From positions 57,017-121,016 of the forward strand of contig QHTB01000135.1 of NCBI GenBank assembly GCA_003220615.1: DNA of 64,000 nt, given 5' to 3'. The notes beneath the pieces are model-generated. The model was not told the DNA's origin and did no database searches. It saw only the letters and a program-made list of their open reading frames with translations. The stretch comes from Candidatus Rokuibacteriota bacterium (GTDB lineage: Bacteria; Methylomirabilota; Methylomirabilia; Rokubacteriales; CSP1-6). Positions 16,572 through 26,326 of the stretch are shown in pieces. Each line of letters opens with the position of its first letter. Positions within the stretch are counted from its first letter, which is position 1. The translations under genes and the position numbers were made by a program.

Positions 16572-17084
16572 ATGGCAACGCTGCCCGAGGGTCTCGACCC
16601 GACCATCCAGCGCCGCGAGATCGTGTTCGAGGCCGACGTCACGTCGGTCACCCCATTCTTGAAGCTGGCGACCGTGAGCCACAACGGTACCGCACACAAG
16701 ACGTTCGCGTGCGATGAGGGCCCGAACCTCGGCGGGCTCGGCTCGGCCCCGACGCCGCTCATGTACTTCAGCGCGGCGCTCGCCTTCTGACTGATGACCC
16801 AGGTGTCCCGGTACGGGCACATGCTGAAGGTGACCGTGAATGGCATGCGAATGCGCGTGCGCGCCCGCTATCGTGTGACTGGTTCGGTGCTCGACGACAG
16901 CGTGAGGGCATCGATGATGGGGGCCGAGACCACGCTGGAAATCGACTCGCCTGACCCGCCCGACCGGGTGTCCCGGGTGGTGCGGAACGCCGAGCGCGGA
17001 TGCTTCGTCATGCAGGCGCTCCTCGAGCCAGTACCGGTCACGGGCCAGACGATCCTCAACGGCCAGCCGCTGGCGACGGACTAG
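16572..17084 (+). CDS. OsmC-family protein, predicted selenoprotein with Sec at residue 73
   Basis: OsmC/Ohr-type proteins reduce peroxides with a reactive cysteine pair. The frame from the ATG at 16572 (AGGAGGAG just upstream) reads 72 residues to PTPLMYFSAALAF. It then meets TGA at 16788-16790 and continues in the same frame as LMTQVSRYGHMLK to 17084. The TGA sits exactly where OsmC proteins have their first reactive cysteine, in a helix after PTPL. The second cysteine is Cys144 in NAERGCFVMQ. Read through, the product is 170 residues, a normal OsmC length. A SECIS-like hairpin follows the TGA. Alternatives are a nonsense mutation or a sequencing error, but intact coding on both sides and the hairpin argue against both. 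Confidence 0.85.
16800..16823 (+). promoter_or_regulatory. Bacterial SECIS-like hairpin for selenocysteine insertion
   Basis: Two outer pairs (C16800-G16823, A16801-U16822), a G-A mismatch and GUG/CAC (16803-16805 with 16818-16820) form the lower stem. U16806 bulges, CCC/GGG form the upper stem, and the loop is GGUAC (16810-16814). A bulged U below a short stem and a GGU loop are the features SelB reads in E. coli fdhF. The loop begins 19 nt after the UGA, within the known range. The stem lies inside the coding sequence. Confidence 0.75.
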
Positions 17085-17109
17085 ACGCGTCCGGGAGGGC
17101 GAAGCCGCT

Positions 17110-18603
17110 TCAGCGGGCGGCGATCCGCGCCGCAAGGCGCGCAGCCTGTGCGTTCGACGGCATGACGACGACGCCGGCGCCGCGCAGGCGGGAGACCTGG
17201 GCGCTTCGATTCTGGGGATCGGCGTCGGTGCCCGTGACGCTCGCCACGACCGCGAGCGCGCCACCACGCCGGCTCGCCTGGTCCCGCGCCGCGTCGATCG
17301 CGGGAAGGAGCTCCCCGGCCGGATCAGGGTGAGCGCCATGACCGAGGACGATGTCCAGGAGCAATGCGGCGGTCGACGGATCGGCTGCTTCCCGTGCGAT
17401 CCACTCACGCCGCACGGTGCCGTCGATCATGGGATGTGGGCGGCCGACCGTGAAGACGTCCTCGCCCAGATCCACGACACGATGACCGCCGCCAGTGCCG
17501 GTCACGCCCGGCGCCACGTCGCCGAGCGTGGTGTCGAGAACGGAGCGCGCCTCCCACGCCAGCGTCCCGCCGGAGTACACGCCACGGACGAAGCGCTGCT
17601 CGGGCCGCCGTCCGCGGCGCGCCTCGCTCACCATGTGCGCCACCTCGGCGTCGGGGATGGTGAAGGCCACCGGCTGGTGCTTTTCACCACGGGCGAGCGC
17701 GACGGCGTCGCGCGCGCAGTCCTCGAGCGAGGCCGTCGTCGATCCGACGAAGTGCAGGGCGCACGGCTTGCCGAGGCGAGCGATCTGTGACTCGAGCCGC
17801 CTGGCCACGGTCCCGCCGGGCGGCTTGCCGATCACGCAGACGACCGACGTTGCCGGATCCGCCGCGAGCGCATCGATCGCCTGCTCCATCGCGAGGCCAC
17901 CGACGGCGTCACTGAGATCGCGGCCGCCCACGCCGATGACGTGCGACACGCCCTCTCCGCAGCGCGCGATCGTGCTCATGACTTCCTGAGCGCCCGTGCC
18001 CGAGGCCGCCGCGATGCCGATGCGGCCACGCGACACGACATTCGCGAAGCCGAGCGGCACCCCGTTCACGATGGCCGTCCCGCAGTCCGGGCCCATCAGC
18101 ATGAGGCCGCGCTCGCGCGCGAGCCGCTTCAGCTCGATCTCCTGCTCGACCGGCACGTTGTCGCTGAAGAGCATCACGTGCAGACCGGCGCGAAGCGCCC
18201 GTCGTGCCTCGGCGGCCGCATACAGGCCGGGAATGGAGATCAGGGCGATGTTCGCGTCGGGCGCGGCGCGGAGCGCAGATGCCAGCGTCCGTGGCCGGGG
18301 CATCTCGCTGGATCCGCCGCTCGCGGTCGCACGACCGCTGAGCGCGGCCCGCACGGCCTCCTCGGCCTGGCGGGCGGTCGCCTCGTCGTCGGCGACGACT
18401 GCGATGACGAGATCGATCGGTCCTGCCGCCTCGGCGGCCGTCGTGAGGAGGCCGGCGTCCTGCATCAGCGCCCGGTTCCCAGGTGTGCCCATCATGGCCG
18501 CGGCGCGGGCGACACCCGGCACGCTCTCGAGATCCCGTGCGAGCCGCATCAGGGTGACGGAGTCGTGATAGGCGCTCCGCCAGACGAAGTTGAAGGCGGG
18601 CAT
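17110..18603 (-). CDS. fdrA: FdrA-family protein, predicted oxamate carbamoyltransferase subunit
   Basis: This 497-residue protein resembles succinyl-CoA synthetase alpha subunits and matches FdrA/AllF, one subunit of the E. coli oxamate carbamoyltransferase. The N-terminal block YHDSVTLMRLARDLESVPGV and MMGTPGNRALM is diagnostic. GPDCGTAIVNGVPLGFANVV, SGTGAQEVMSTIARCGEG and GGRDLSDAVGG form the CoA-ligase-like core. The end is SNAQAARLAARIAAR; the extra tail expected in E. coli FdrA is not here but may sit at the front of the DUF1116 protein. It is separated from that gene by the plus-strand island, 2.5 kb away. Confidence 0.85.
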   Translation of the reverse strand: MPAFNFVWRSAYHDSVTLMRLARDLESVPGVARAAAMMGTPGNRALMQDAGLLTTAAEAAGPIDLVIAVVADDEATARQAEEAVRAALSGRATASGGSSEMPRPRTLASALRAAPDANIALISIPGLYAAAEARRALRAGLHVMLFSDNVPVEQEIELKRLARERGLMLMGPDCGTAIVNGVPLGFANVVSRGRIGIAAASGTGAQEVMSTIARCGEGVSHVIGVGGRDLSDAVGGLAMEQAIDALAADPATSVVCVIGKPPGGTVARRLESQIARLGKPCALHFVGSTTASLEDCARDAVALARGEKHQPVAFTIPDAEVAHMVSEARRGRRPEQRFVRGVYSGGTLAWEARSVLDTTLGDVAPGVTGTGGGHRVVDLGEDVFTVGRPHPMIDGTVRREWIAREAADPSTAALLLDIVLGHGAHPDPAGELLPAIDAARDQASRRGGALAVVASVTGTDADPQNRSAQVSRLRGAGVVVMPSNAQAARLAARIAAR

Positions 18604-18611
18604 CGCGCGGC

Positions 18612-18964
18612 TCAGCGAGCCGCGGTGACGGTGTCGAGGGTGGCGCGGACCTTGTCGAGCGAGAACGGCTTGTCGAGCACGGCGTCGGGGACGAGGCCGT
18701 CGCGGCCTTTCTTGACGGCGTCATCCCAGCCCGTCATGAAGACGACCGGGAGCCTGGGCCACTGGTCCCGCACGTGGCGCAGGACGTCCCAGCCCGACGA
18801 GTCCGGCATCACCACGTCGGTGAAGACGACGTCGACGGGCGCGGCCGCCATCGCGGCCTCCACGCCCGTTCCACTGGCCAGGGTGACGACATCGTGGCCG
18901 AGCGACCGGAAGACGCTGCCGAGCAGGAACCGCATGGGCTCCGCGTCGTCGACGACGAGGATTC

Positions 18965-18968
<4 letters not shown>
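18612..18968 (-). CDS. Stand-alone response-regulator receiver domain
   Basis: This is a 118-residue CheY-like protein with no output domain. The acidic pair is in ILVVDDAEPM, the phosphoacceptor is Asp51 in FTDVVMPDSSG, the switch Thr is in FMTGWDD, and the conserved Lys is in LDKPFS. The GTG start at 18968 overlaps the stop of the NtrX-like gene as GTGA. It may be a phosphate sink or relay for the neighbouring kinase. Confidence 0.88.
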
Positions 18969-20320
<1,352 letters not shown>

Positions 20321-20323
20321 CGG

Positions 20324-22549
20324 CTAGGCTCCCACGGTCGCCGCCGAGCGCGAGACCGGCAGGTCGACCACGAACCGGCAGCCACGCGGCACGTTGTCCT
20401 CGACGTGGATCAGGCCGCCGTGCTCGGTCACGATCTCGTGAACGATGGGGAGGCCGAGCCCCATGCCGCCGGCCTTCGTCGAGAAGTAGGGCTGGAAGAG
20501 CTTGTCCTTGTCGTCCGAGCTGATGCCGGGCCCCGTGTCGCTCACGACGATGCGCACGCGCCCCGCGCCCTCGGCGTGGGTCAGCTCCACGTCGACGTGG
20601 CCGGCGCCGCCGACCGCCTCCACCGCGTTGTCGACCAGGTTCATGATGACGCGCCGGAACTGATCGGGATCGACGTCGAGCAGCGGTAGATCGCCCGGCG
20701 CCCGCGTGTTGATGACGAGTCGCGGATGCGACTCTCGATAGAGCAGGGCCACGGCCTCGACGATCGGCCGGACGTCGGTCGGCCGCGGCGCCGGCGCCGG
20801 CATGCGGGCAAAGCGCGAGAACTCGTCCACGAGCCGCTTGAGGCCGTCGACTTCCTGGATGATCGTCTGGGTGCACTCTGTCACGAGCTGCTGCTCATCG
20901 CCGGGAGCGCGGACCAGCCGCCGGCGTAGCCGCTGGGCCGAGAGCTGGATCGGCGTCAGCGGATTCTTGATCTCGTGCGCGATGCGCTGCGCGACCTCGC
21001 GCCAGGCCGCCAGCCGCTGGGCCTTCAGCAGCTCGGTGAGGTCGTCGAAGACGATGACCAGGCCGCCGTACTCGCCTTCGGGGCCTCGCAGTGTGGTGCC
21101 CGAGGCGAGGAGCGAGACCCGGGCACCATTGCGGCGGAGCTGGAGCGCCTGCTCGACGGTGGCGGCCCGGCCGCGCTGGATGCGCTGGGCGAGGGCGACC
21201 ACGTCACGGAGATCGGGACCGACGAACGCCTGGTCGATGGAGCGCCCGACCATCGTGTGCTCGTTGAGCCCGAACATCGTCGCCGCGGCCCGGTTCACGG
21301 TCGTGATGCGGTTCTGGGGATCGAGGGACACGACGCCGGTGGTGATCGCCTCCAGGACCGTCTCCATGTAGCGCCGGCGGTCCTCGAGCTCGGTGTGCTT
21401 GTCCTGGAGGTCGAGGTAGGCCTCCTCCAGGCGCCGCTTCGATTCCGAGAGATCGTCCGTCATCCGGTTGAACGACTGGACGAGGACTCCGATCTCGTCG
21501 TCGGCCCGCGCGTGGACTTTGTAGGCGAGGTTGCCGGCGGCCACCTCGCGTGTGCCCTCGGCCAGCTCGGCGATGGGGCCGGTGATGCCGCGGGCCAGGT
21601 AGAAGCCGAACCACACGAACGAGAAGACGACGATCAGGGTCATCAGCAGGAAGAGCAGGATGTAGATGCCCTTGACGGGATTCTTCACGAGCTTGAGCTG
21701 CTTGTACTCCTGGAACGATTGCTCGATGCCGCGGATCTTCGCCTCCAGCCGCTCGGTGACGTGAGTGCCGACCACGACGGCGCCGACCACGCGCCGGTTC
21801 GGGTCGCGGCTGACGACGGGCACGATGGCCTCGATGAGATCGCCCGAGCTCAGCTCCCGGACCGTGGTGACAGCCTGGCCGCCCAGCCCGAGCCGCAACT
21901 GGCTCTCGTTGACGTCGCGGGTCGGCAGGTCGGCGAGGCCGGAGTCCTTCACGTGCACCAGCTCCTGGCCACTCGCCGCGAAGACCGTCAGGGCGGCGAG
22001 ACCGAGCTGCTCCTGCTGCTCGACGAGGTACGCGGCCAGCGCCTCTCGCCGCGACTCACCCAGCAGGCCGTCGCGGTCGATGACGCGGGCGACGTGCTGA
22101 GCGTGGCGGAGCGCGGTGGCCTGGAGGTTCTGGTAGTAGGTCTGCGCAACGGCGAGGGCCTGCTCGAGCGGCCGCTCGACCTGGGGCTTGAACCAGCCCT
22201 CGATCGACTTGTTGATGAAGTTCGACGCGATGATGAAGATCAGGACGGCCGGCGCCAGCGACAGCGCCAGGAAGGACAGGACCAGCTTCGTCTTGAACTT
22301 GGCTCCGATGAGCTGCTGGCGGCGCTCGAACCACAGCTTGACCAGGTTGCGGATGAGCAGCACGAGCAGCAGCAGGAACACGATCAGGTTCAGGTTGAAG
22401 AGCGCGAAGACGACGATGTTGGAGGCGAGCGGGAGCTGGGGCACCCGCATCTCGAAGTTGACGGCGGTGGCGGCGGCCGCCAGGATGAGCAGCGCCCCGA
22501 TGATGACGAGGTTGCGGCGTCGCCGGCTCTGTTCGGTCAGGAGGGGCAT
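20324..22549 (-). CDS. NtrY-like sensor histidine kinase
   Basis: This is a 741-residue membrane kinase. The N-terminus has several helices (LVIIGALLILAAAATAVNFE, then VVFALFNLNLIVFLLLLVLL) and a periplasmic sensing region. A further helix and HAMP domain follow near GITGPIAELAEGTREVAAGN. A PAS domain comes next, then the dimerisation motif with phospho-His in AHEIKNPLTPIQLSAQRLRR. The ATPase motifs NLVDNAVEA and SDTGPGI are intact. The order HAMP-PAS-HisKA-ATPase and the H-box sequence are typical of NtrY. It is cotranscribed with the regulator. Confidence 0.9.
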   Translation of the reverse strand: MPLLTEQSRRRRNLVIIGALLILAAAATAVNFEMRVPQLPLASNIVVFALFNLNLIVFLLLLVLLIRNLVKLWFERRQQLIGAKFKTKLVLSFLALSLAPAVLIFIIASNFINKSIEGWFKPQVERPLEQALAVAQTYYQNLQATALRHAQHVARVIDRDGLLGESRREALAAYLVEQQEQLGLAALTVFAASGQELVHVKDSGLADLPTRDVNESQLRLGLGGQAVTTVRELSSGDLIEAIVPVVSRDPNRRVVGAVVVGTHVTERLEAKIRGIEQSFQEYKQLKLVKNPVKGIYILLFLLMTLIVVFSFVWFGFYLARGITGPIAELAEGTREVAAGNLAYKVHARADDEIGVLVQSFNRMTDDLSESKRRLEEAYLDLQDKHTELEDRRRYMETVLEAITTGVVSLDPQNRITTVNRAAATMFGLNEHTMVGRSIDQAFVGPDLRDVVALAQRIQRGRAATVEQALQLRRNGARVSLLASGTTLRGPEGEYGGLVIVFDDLTELLKAQRLAAWREVAQRIAHEIKNPLTPIQLSAQRLRRRLVRAPGDEQQLVTECTQTIIQEVDGLKRLVDEFSRFARMPAPAPRPTDVRPIVEAVALLYRESHPRLVINTRAPGDLPLLDVDPDQFRRVIMNLVDNAVEAVGGAGHVDVELTHAEGAGRVRIVVSDTGPGISSDDKDKLFQPYFSTKAGGMGLGLPIVHEIVTEHGGLIHVEDNVPRGCRFVVDLPVSRSAATVGA

Positions 22550-22568
22550 GGTGCTAACTCGATCCGGC

Positions 22569-23129
22569 TCATTGGATCCGCCGGATCGTCCGGAAGTCGG
22601 ACTGCAGCAACGTTTGCTCGGCCGTGCCCGCCATCCGGGCCACGAAGGTGTTCTCGCCGTTCAGCGCGCTCTCGGCCCGGACGCGGACGTAGATGACGTC
22701 GTCGAGGTCGAGGCTGGACGCCGGCATCAGCTTGACCGAGCGCGCTTCCGACAGCACGCGCTGCGCGTCGCGGAGGTCGCGGGTGGAGTAGATCGGGCGG
22801 GTGTCGCCCTTGAGGAACGTGATCTTGTACTCCTTGGTGACCACGTTGTACGTGAGGTGTCGCTCGATGACCTTGCTGATGAGGAGACGATCGCGCCACA
22901 TCCGGTTGTACTGCCAGAGCTCGATCGTGAAGCGGATGAAGGCGGGAATGCCACTCTGGATCCCCTCGTGGTAGCCGGGAGCGACCGTGCCGAGCACGGC
23001 CAATGCTACCGTCACCTCGTGATCGTTCAGGTAGACTTCCAGATCCCCGATGCGCAGCTCGGCGCGTGCGGGCACTGTGAGCGCGAGCGCCCCCAGCAGC
23101 CAAACGAGCCCCAGACATCTCCCAGACAT
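22569..23129 (-). CDS. DUF4390 exported protein
   Basis: This 186-residue protein has a signal peptide (LGLVWLLGALALTVPARA) and a beta-rich mature part. DUF4390 proteins commonly precede NtrY-like kinases, as here with a 19-bp gap, suggesting a periplasmic partner for the sensor. Motifs such as GIPAFIRFTIELWQYNRMW and LTYNVVTKEYKITF fit the family. A perfect TATAAT lies 14 nt before the ATG at 23129, giving this three-component unit its own start. The exact role is unknown. Confidence 0.75.
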   Translation of the reverse strand: MSGRCLGLVWLLGALALTVPARAELRIGDLEVYLNDHEVTVALAVLGTVAPGYHEGIQSGIPAFIRFTIELWQYNRMWRDRLLISKVIERHLTYNVVTKEYKITFLKGDTRPIYSTRDLRDAQRVLSEARSVKLMPASSLDLDDVIYVRVRAESALNGENTFVARMAGTAEQTLLQSDFRTIRRIQ

Positions 23130-23143
23130 ACGACAGAGAGGCC

Positions 23144-23149
23144 ATTATA
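23144..23149 (-). promoter_or_regulatory. -10 hexamer TATAAT before the DUF4390-ntrY-ntrX unit
   Basis: A perfect TATAAT on the minus strand ends 14 nt before the ATG at 23129. The predicted 5' leader would be only about 7 nt. No -35 match is seen in the GC-rich upstream sequence. Confidence 0.5.
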
Positions 23150-23188
23150 GCTGCGGAGGACTGCCCCGGCGCCCTGTCCAGGGCGGTT

Positions 23189-23206
23189 GCCCGCCCTGGG
23201 GCGGGC
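23189..23206 (-). terminator. GC hairpin after lpxC
   Basis: An 8-bp perfect stem (GCCCGCCC with GGGCGGGC) with a two-base gap lies 12 bp past the lpxC stop. No T-run follows, so it may act as a Rho-assisted terminator or 3'-end protector, not a classical intrinsic terminator. Confidence 0.5.
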
Positions 23207-23217
23207 CGCTGGCTTGG

Positions 23218-24150
23218 TTAGATCCCGGCGGGAGCGGGGACCAGGCGCCCGGAGAATGGGGCCGGTTCGGCGACGGCGACGCCGACGGCGCGCCGCTCGA
23301 GGCCGAGCGCACGCTGAATCGCGACGACGAGGTCGAAGTTCAGCGCGTGGCCGGCGTTGCGCGCGATGACGTGGCCGACGATGGGCCGCCCGAGCAACGC
23401 CAGATCACCGATGAGATCGAGCACCTTGTGCCGAACGAACTCGTCGCGGTAGCGGAGGCCGTTCAGGACGCTCCGCTTGCCCACGCCGATCGCGTTCTCG
23501 AGCGACGCTCCGCGGGCCAGGCCCCGCTTGCGCATTGCTCCCAGGTCCTTGAGAAAGCCATACGTGCGGGCGGGAGCGAAGTCCTCGATGAACATCTTCT
23601 CCGTCGGCGTGCACGTGAGCGCCTGGGTGCCGATGGCCGGATGGTCGTTGTCGAGGGTGTAGCTGATCCTGAACACATCGGACGGGACGATCTGGATCCA
23701 GCGCCCTCCGCTGCCCGCGCTGATCGGATAGGGGATCACGAGCGGACGTCGTGGCGCGGACTGCTCCGTGCGCCCCGCGTGCATCAGCAGCGTGACGAAG
23801 GGCTTGGCGCTGCCGTCGACCGCGGGGATCTCAGGGCCGTCCACATCGATGGAGAGGTTGTCGAGACCGAGGCCGGCTGCGGCCGCCATCAGGTGCTCGA
23901 CCGTCTGGATCCTGGTTCCATTGCGCCCGACCGTGGTGGCGTAATGGCTGTTCACCACGCTCTCCACTGTCGCGGGAACCGGCTCGTCGTGCTCGTTCGT
24001 GCGGAAGGTGATGCCTGAGTTCGCGGGGGCGGGCGTGATCGAAATCCGCGCGAGCTTGCCGGAATGGAGCCCCACGCCCTCCAGAGTCACCGGCTTCCGG
24101 ATCGTCCGCTGGTGCATGACCGGCGTAGTTGTGAGCAACGGGGGTGCCAT
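23218..24150 (-). CDS. lpxC: UDP-3-O-acyl-N-acetylglucosamine deacetylase
   Basis: LpxC performs the committed step of lipid A synthesis, showing that the cell makes lipopolysaccharide-type outer membrane. The 310-residue protein has GVGLHSG near the start, VEHLMAA with a zinc histidine, and HKVLDLIGDLALLG with zinc His and Asp. GHALN carries the catalytic histidine. The ATG at 24150 gives 11 extra residues before MHQRTIRKPV; the second ATG at 24117 starts at the usual family position, and neither has a good ribosome binding site. It is transcribed alone, away from the usual mur/fts cluster. Confidence 0.95.
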   Translation of the reverse strand: MAPPLLTTTPVMHQRTIRKPVTLEGVGLHSGKLARISITPAPANSGITFRTNEHDEPVPATVESVVNSHYATTVGRNGTRIQTVEHLMAAAAGLGLDNLSIDVDGPEIPAVDGSAKPFVTLLMHAGRTEQSAPRRPLVIPYPISAGSGGRWIQIVPSDVFRISYTLDNDHPAIGTQALTCTPTEKMFIEDFAPARTYGFLKDLGAMRKRGLARGASLENAIGVGKRSVLNGLRYRDEFVRHKVLDLIGDLALLGRPIVGHVIARNAGHALNFDLVVAIQRALGLERRAVGVAVAEPAPFSGRLVPAPAGI

Positions 24151-24271
24151 ACCCGAAAATCAGATCTAAGTAGTTGTTTTATAAGCGTCATATCCAGAGG
24201 CAGAGAAGACATTACACGCCGAAGTCTGTTGTGGTTATGACACGCCGCCGCCGGCTAGTGTCTCCTCCTTG
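24151..24271 (-). promoter_or_regulatory. AT-rich upstream region of lpxC with TATAAA
   Basis: This 121-bp gap is markedly more AT-rich than its surroundings. TATAAA on the minus strand (24178-24183) is the best -10 candidate, 27 nt before the ATG at 24150. No clear -35 matches it. Nothing else is recognised. Confidence 0.4.
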
Positions 24272-24697
24272 CTACACATCGACGACGAGCCTGACGTCGT
24301 GAGTGCCGGAGTTTTCGGTCACGCTCACGCCGTGAAGCGTGGCGGCCTTTACCACCGTGCCGGCGCTGTGGCGGGCGAGGTCGATGGGCTCGCCGTGGAG
24401 GACGCCATGAACGAGACGTTCCGAGAGTGCATCGACGTCAACCCGCCGCACCGCGAAGCCCTCGATCTCGTGCACGTAGAGGCACTCGTTGATGAAGCTC
24501 ACCAGCAGTGTTTCGGGACCATCACCTTGCGCGCGCACTTCGCGGATCTCGCGAGTATCGACACCATCGGGGGCAATGACGAGCGCCAGCACTCCGAGTG
24601 CCGCGCGTGCAAAGGCCTCGGCCCGCGTCGGGCCCCAGGCGTGCACGCCGACGTCGGCCTCGACGTCGAAGTAGTCGTACCCCGCGGGCTCAGCCAT
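24272..24697 (-). CDS. Archease
   Basis: This is a 141-residue small acidic protein. Archease promotes RNA ligation by RtcB by helping guanylylation and metal loading. DYFDVEADVGVHAWGPTRAE is the hallmark N-terminus, and LLVSFINECLYVHEIEGF and the C-terminal DVRLVVDV complete the fold with the metal-binding Asp. No rtcB gene is in the window. The start at 24697 lies inside the end of rsmE (8-bp overlap), so it is the last gene of the hrcA-to-archease cluster. Confidence 0.85.
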   Translation of the reverse strand: MAEPAGYDYFDVEADVGVHAWGPTRAEAFARAALGVLALVIAPDGVDTREIREVRAQGDGPETLLVSFINECLYVHEIEGFAVRRVDVDALSERLVHGVLHGEPIDLARHSAGTVVKAATLHGVSVTENSGTHDVRLVVDV

Positions 24698-25442
24698 CGC
24701 GCTGGACGGCGCCCGAGAGGTCACCGAAGACGAACTGGAGCACGGCGACCACCGCCGGCCCGGCCGTCTCGGTACGCAGGACTCGAGGTCCGGCGCTCGC
24801 GGCCGACCAGCCTCGCGCCGTTGCGGCCTCCACTTCGCCGCGCGCGAGTCCGCCCTCGGGTCCGATGAGCACGCGCACCGCGCGCGGTGAGCGGACCCGA
24901 GCGAGGACCTCCGCAAGCGGCGGCGCGTGGCCTTCCCACATGCAGAGCGCGAGGTCGGCGCTCTCGGCGTCGAGGCTGTCGACGAGCGGCCGCGGGATCT
25001 CGACCACCGGCACGACCGAGCGCCCGGATTGTTTGCTCGCTTCCTTGGCCACGCGCTGCCAGCGCCGGGCTCGCTCGCGCCACCGGCTCGGCTCGAGTCG
25101 CACGATCGTCCGCTCGGTGATCACGGGAAGCACGCGGGCCACGCCGAGCTCGGTGGCGGCGCGGACGATCTGCTCCATCTTGTCGCCCTTGGGGATGCCC
25201 TGGACGAGCGTCACGACCACCGGTGACTCCGCACGGCTGGCCGCCACGCCCACGATCGTGCCGGTCGCGGTCGCGTCCAGCGTTTCGAGGCGCACCGTGT
25301 AATCGCTGCCCCGGCCGTCCCCGGCGATCACGAGGTCGCCGGGCACGAGCCGCAGCACCGCCGTCATGTGACGGCTTTCCTCGTCGTCGAAGGCAACGCG
25401 ATCCCCGTCGATCCGCTCTGGAGCAATGGTGAAGCGACGCAC
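24690..25442 (-). CDS. rsmE: 16S rRNA (uracil-1498-N3)-methyltransferase
   Basis: This 250-residue SPOUT methyltransferase modifies U1498 in the ribosomal decoding region. The N-terminal PUA-like part has EESRHMTAVLRL. The knot has LIGPEGGLARGE and RVLRTETAGPAVVAVLQ, which bind S-adenosylmethionine. The GTG at 25442 begins VRRFTIAPERI, 2 bp after the prmA stop; the longer frame to 25703 is shadow. Lying after dnaJ and prmA is a common arrangement. Confidence 0.93.
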   Translation of the reverse strand: MRRFTIAPERIDGDRVAFDDEESRHMTAVLRLVPGDLVIAGDGRGSDYTVRLETLDATATGTIVGVAASRAESPVVVTLVQGIPKGDKMEQIVRAATELGVARVLPVITERTIVRLEPSRWRERARRWQRVAKEASKQSGRSVVPVVEIPRPLVDSLDAESADLALCMWEGHAPPLAEVLARVRSPRAVRVLIGPEGGLARGEVEAATARGWSAASAGPRVLRTETAGPAVVAVLQFVFGDLSGAVQRDG

Positions 25443-25444
25443 GC

Positions 25445-26326
25445 TCAGCGGGTGCGCCGCAGCGCGAGCGTCGTCCAGCCCTCGATCGAGGTCACGTCGG
25501 CGCCGTCGAACCCGTGGCGGCCCAGCTCGGCCTCGACGGCGGTGGCCTCGGCATCGAGCAATCCGCCGAGGACCAGGCGCCCGTCCCCAGCGACCTGGCG
25601 CGCGTACGACGGCGCCAGCCGGAGATGCGCCGACGAGAGGAGATTGGCCAGCACGAGGGGAACAGGCTCCCCGGTGACGCCGGCCGCGTCGGCGACTCGG
25701 CACGTGACCTGCCGGGTGACGCCGTTCACGGCGGCGTTCGCGCAGGCGGCGCCGACCGCGTCGGGATCCTCGTCCACCGCGAGGACGCGGGCGACGCCGA
25801 GGCGCGCCGCGGCGATGGCGAGGATTCCCGAGCCGGTGCCGAGGTCGATGGCCGACGCGGGCGCGCCGGGCCCGACGATCTTCTCGAGCTGAACGAGGCA
25901 GCCCGCGGTCGACCCGTGATGCCCGGTGCCGAAGGCTCGCGCCGGCTCGATCACGAGCGTGAGACGTCCCGGCTCACACGCGGCCGACTCCCACGGCGGG
26001 ACGACCAGAAAGCGCGTGCCGATCGGAAGCGGACGAAAGTGCTCGCGCCAGGCCTCGCCCCAGTCGGCGTCAGCCAGCGCGGTGACCCTCAACGCGTCGG
26101 GTGCCGTAAAGCCGAGCGCGCGAAGGCCGTCGGTGTAGTCCCGAACGCGCGTGGCGAGTGTCGAGGCCTCCGAGCGCGCGGGAAAGAAGGCGCGAAGCGT
26201 CGGCTGACCACCCGCCACCTGCTCTTCGATCACACCGAGGGCGCCGAGCTCCCAGAGGAAATTCGTGAGGGCTTCGGCGACGTCGTCGGGAGCGGGGACG
26301 GCGAGCTCCCAGTATCCGTCGGACAT
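25445..26326 (-). CDS. prmA: Ribosomal protein L11 methyltransferase
   Basis: This 293-residue class I methyltransferase targets ribosomal protein L11. EPARAFGTGHHGST is the family signature, and IDLGTGSGILAIAAARLG is the S-adenosylmethionine loop. LVLANLLSSAHLRL matches the NILA-type motif that binds the target amine. The ATG at 26326 overlaps the dnaJ stop as TGATG. It continues the dnaJ-prmA-rsmE order seen in many bacteria. Confidence 0.92.
   Translation of the reverse strand: MSDGYWELAVPAPDDVAEALTNFLWELGALGVIEEQVAGGQPTLRAFFPARSEASTLATRVRDYTDGLRALGFTAPDALRVTALADADWGEAWREHFRPLPIGTRFLVVPPWESAACEPGRLTLVIEPARAFGTGHHGSTAGCLVQLEKIVGPGAPASAIDLGTGSGILAIAAARLGVARVLAVDEDPDAVGAACANAAVNGVTRQVTCRVADAAGVTGEPVPLVLANLLSSAHLRLAPSYARQVAGDGRLVLGGLLDAEATAVEAELGRHGFDGADVTSIEGWTTLALRRTR

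Noticed and set aside
16794..17084. A separate 96-residue gene starting at 16794
   Set aside because: It is in the same frame as the ORF ending at 16790, has no ribosome binding site, and is the second half of the OsmC domain; recoding of the TGA explains both halves.
23189..23206. Classical Rho-independent terminator after lpxC
   Set aside because: The hairpin is strong but no run of T follows on the minus strand.
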